This document shows, in pieces, positions 62,253-64,000 of a DNA stretch of 64,000 nucleotides. A program made the translations under genes and the position numbers. The stretch comes from Loxodes magnus. Taxonomy: Eukaryota > Ciliophora > Karyorelictea > Loxodida > Loxodidae. The stretch's first letter is position 1. Each line of letters begins with the position of its first letter. The DNA lies in the NCBI GenBank assembly GCA_946699065.1, contig CAMPDV010000706.1, positions 62,001-126,000 of the forward strand, given 5' to 3'. The notes beneath the pieces are model-generated. The model was not told where the DNA came from, made no database searches, and saw only the letters and a program-made list of their open reading frames with translations.

Positions 62253-64000
62253 TATTATAATTGTTTATTTAATAGCTAAGCTTTAAAGTAAGTCTTAAGA
62301 ATAAATTTAAGTTTAAAATCTTCAATTAAGTTGTATAAGGATTAAGGCTAGCTTAGATTTCTTAATATTTTAAATACTTAAATTGGTATTAATTATATAA
62401 AGCATCTTCTTAAGAACTTAGATCTATAAATTATTATAATTTAAGTCTATTTATCTACTATAAAACAAATATTGCATTCATTAATTATACATGCATTATA
62501 GGCTTATTTATTGGTGTTGGAATATTTTCATTTTTATATCTTTAGTTAAAGATAAATTTAATGGATTCATATGAAAGAATAAATTTTATAAAAAAATAAA
62601 GAGCCCTTATTTCTTAAATATCTATCATATGCAACTAGCAAGCGTAGTTAGATAAATAGTTTTATTACACATTTATGATAATTTTTATTCTTTTACTACG
62701 TATTTATTCGATTTCAAGAACTGTACAACCTAAATTTTTCACTGTTATTAATATCTAAAAATGAAAGATTGTATAAAGTGTTTATAAGCCAGAATGAATT
62801 TTAAATCATTTGCAAGCATCTTTCTTGTTGAGTCTTTTGATATTTCCATACATGAGATTCAGAGTGATTTTTATAATTCTTTTAACGTTAGAATATATTT
62901 TGAATGCTTTGATGAGATAATATTCTTTTATACCATCTACTAGGTTAATTGTAGATACAATATCATACTTATTTAATTCTCTTGATTGTATAATTTTATA
63001 AGGGCAATTTTTGCTCTATTTTTAAATAGGATTAAATTGTTTTAAAATTTAAATGAACAGCCCAGCTACAATAGGTTTAGAAACATTCTATTTCTTGTAT
63101 TTTCTTCGTAGATTTAGTCATTTAGCTGTGGTACTTTTGCTATAATAAGTAAATTCTAATTAAACTAGCTTAATAAATAAATTTTAAGGAAGCACTAAAT
63201 ATTAGAGTATCCTATTTGCATAATTAAAGGATTCTAAAGTTATTAATAAAATAGTTGGATGAACAATTATATAGTAATATTATATCAGATAGATAAATTT
63301 ATTTCATACACTTAATCTTTTAAATATATTGAGGATAATTTTCGAAGAGAGAAGGAATCAAAAAAGCTAATAAATACCTAATTTTAAGCATAGCAGTAGT
63401 TTCTTTAGATATTAAATCTCTTATTATGAAATCAAAAAATAGCTTAACTATGATGAAAATCTTGATTATTATGAAGCAAATTTAATATAGTTAATATTAA
63501 CCTTTTATAAATAATTGTCTAACCATTTTGTTGTAAATTGCTACAGAAGCTAAAATTAAAACTAATGAGCCAGAGTATATTTGATAAGGGGCATAATAAA
63601 GATGTCAAATTTATTTAATTCTTTAATCTTAAAAGCTCATTCCCTTTAATTTTTTACCTAAGCTTATTAAATAAAAATGATATATTTTAATATCTAGAAT
63701 TAACAATTGATTAAGGTTATAAAGGGTAAATATTACAATCTAAACCACTTTATTTTCTAGCTGATGAAATAAATTTTAAATTAAATACTCTTACTGTTTT
63801 AAGAATGAGGTTAAAGCATAAAGCATAAGTAAATTTAGTATATAAGATAGTAGATATAATAGCTTTAATCCTTATTTAATATTATTTTGCTAGTTCTATA
63901 AAATAATTTTTGCTTTAAGCAGGATATTTTAATTATGTATCTAAAGACTAAAACATTTCCTTAAATTTAGATATTTATGACAAGTTAAATAGGGAACTTA
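62158..64000 (-). CDS. Partial hypothetical protein, Leu-rich (5' end beyond the window)
   Basis: One frame stays readable from the right edge to TGA 62158 with TAA/TAG as Gln and five TGAs read as Trp, such as RE[W]AFKIKELNKFD and CK[W]FKIHSG. Composition is protein-like (TLESFNYANRILQYL; YLIKAFKIYSNVKRI; IPTPINKPIMHVQ), with many Leu/Ile at intervals that could be leucine-rich repeats. No domain is recognised. Its 3' end would overlap the next gene's start (ATG 62252) by about 95 nt, so the true end may be earlier. TGA density here is not far below chance, so confidence is limited. Confidence 0.4.

Noticed and set aside
1-64000. CRISPR arrays, bacterial operons, Shine-Dalgarno sites
   Set aside because: The reassigned stops, eEF1A and protein families show a ciliate nuclear genome; no regular spacer array was seen.
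1-64000. tRNA or rRNA genes
   Set aside because: No cloverleaf or conserved rRNA segment was recognised by eye; a tRNA search program with the correct genetic code would be decisive.

Overview
The window is very AT-rich nuclear DNA from a ciliate. TAA and TAG lie in frame throughout every recognisable gene and read as Gln. TGA is also in frame inside long, otherwise intact genes, repeatedly where the protein family has Trp. The clearest case is one protein with four LamG-like modules, whose eight equivalent Trp positions are written TGG five times and TGA three times. All three standard stop codons therefore seem to be sense codons, with TGA also serving as the terminator, once as a TGA-TGA pair. 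This fits a karyorelict-type code (table 27) or Condylostoma-type code (table 28) better than Tetrahymena or Paramecium. The lineage is inferred; the codon pattern is seen.

Layout, left to right. An eEF1A-like GTPase gene lies at 910-2334. From 4.3 to 21.8 kb there is a retroelement graveyard: gag-like ORFs with coiled coils and CCHC zinc knuckles (5.1-6.35 kb minus, 7.5-9.3 kb, 15.8-16.6 kb, 16.7-17.45 kb), the 3' end of a non-LTR reverse-transcriptase ORF (17.5-18.7 kb), and GC-richer repeats ending in a shared hairpin and an ATTT-type tail. Inside it, at 9.8-13.4 kb minus, is a Cys-rich multi-pass membrane protein with three near-identical 228-bp in-frame repeats. From 21.8 to 30.2 kb there is mainly AT-rich DNA. 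At 30.2-35.6 kb minus is a LamG and Cys-rich membrane protein with two apparent 1-nt frameshifts. At 38.9-39.6 kb is an internally deleted eEF1A pseudogene, then another hairpin repeat and a second copy of the 8-kb gag-like element at 40.6-41.7 kb. From 41.7 to 53.7 kb is a gene desert broken only by a hairpin repeat carrying an internal 149-bp tandem duplication. At 53.8-62.25 kb minus is a 2,823-codon surface protein with a signal peptide, beta-helix repeats, a Cys-rich neck and a multi-pass C-terminus. A further ORF probably enters from beyond the right edge.

The three large minus-strand genes share one plan: secreted N-terminus, Cys-rich CxxC region, multi-helix membrane C-terminus. They look like members of the expanded ciliate surface-protein families and show no operon-like link. 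Coding calls need care with this code. If only TGA stops translation, chance ORFs of 60-120 codons are normal in such AT-rich DNA, and if TGA is also read as Trp an open frame alone means nothing. I therefore relied on motifs, repeats, paralogue comparison and amino-acid composition.
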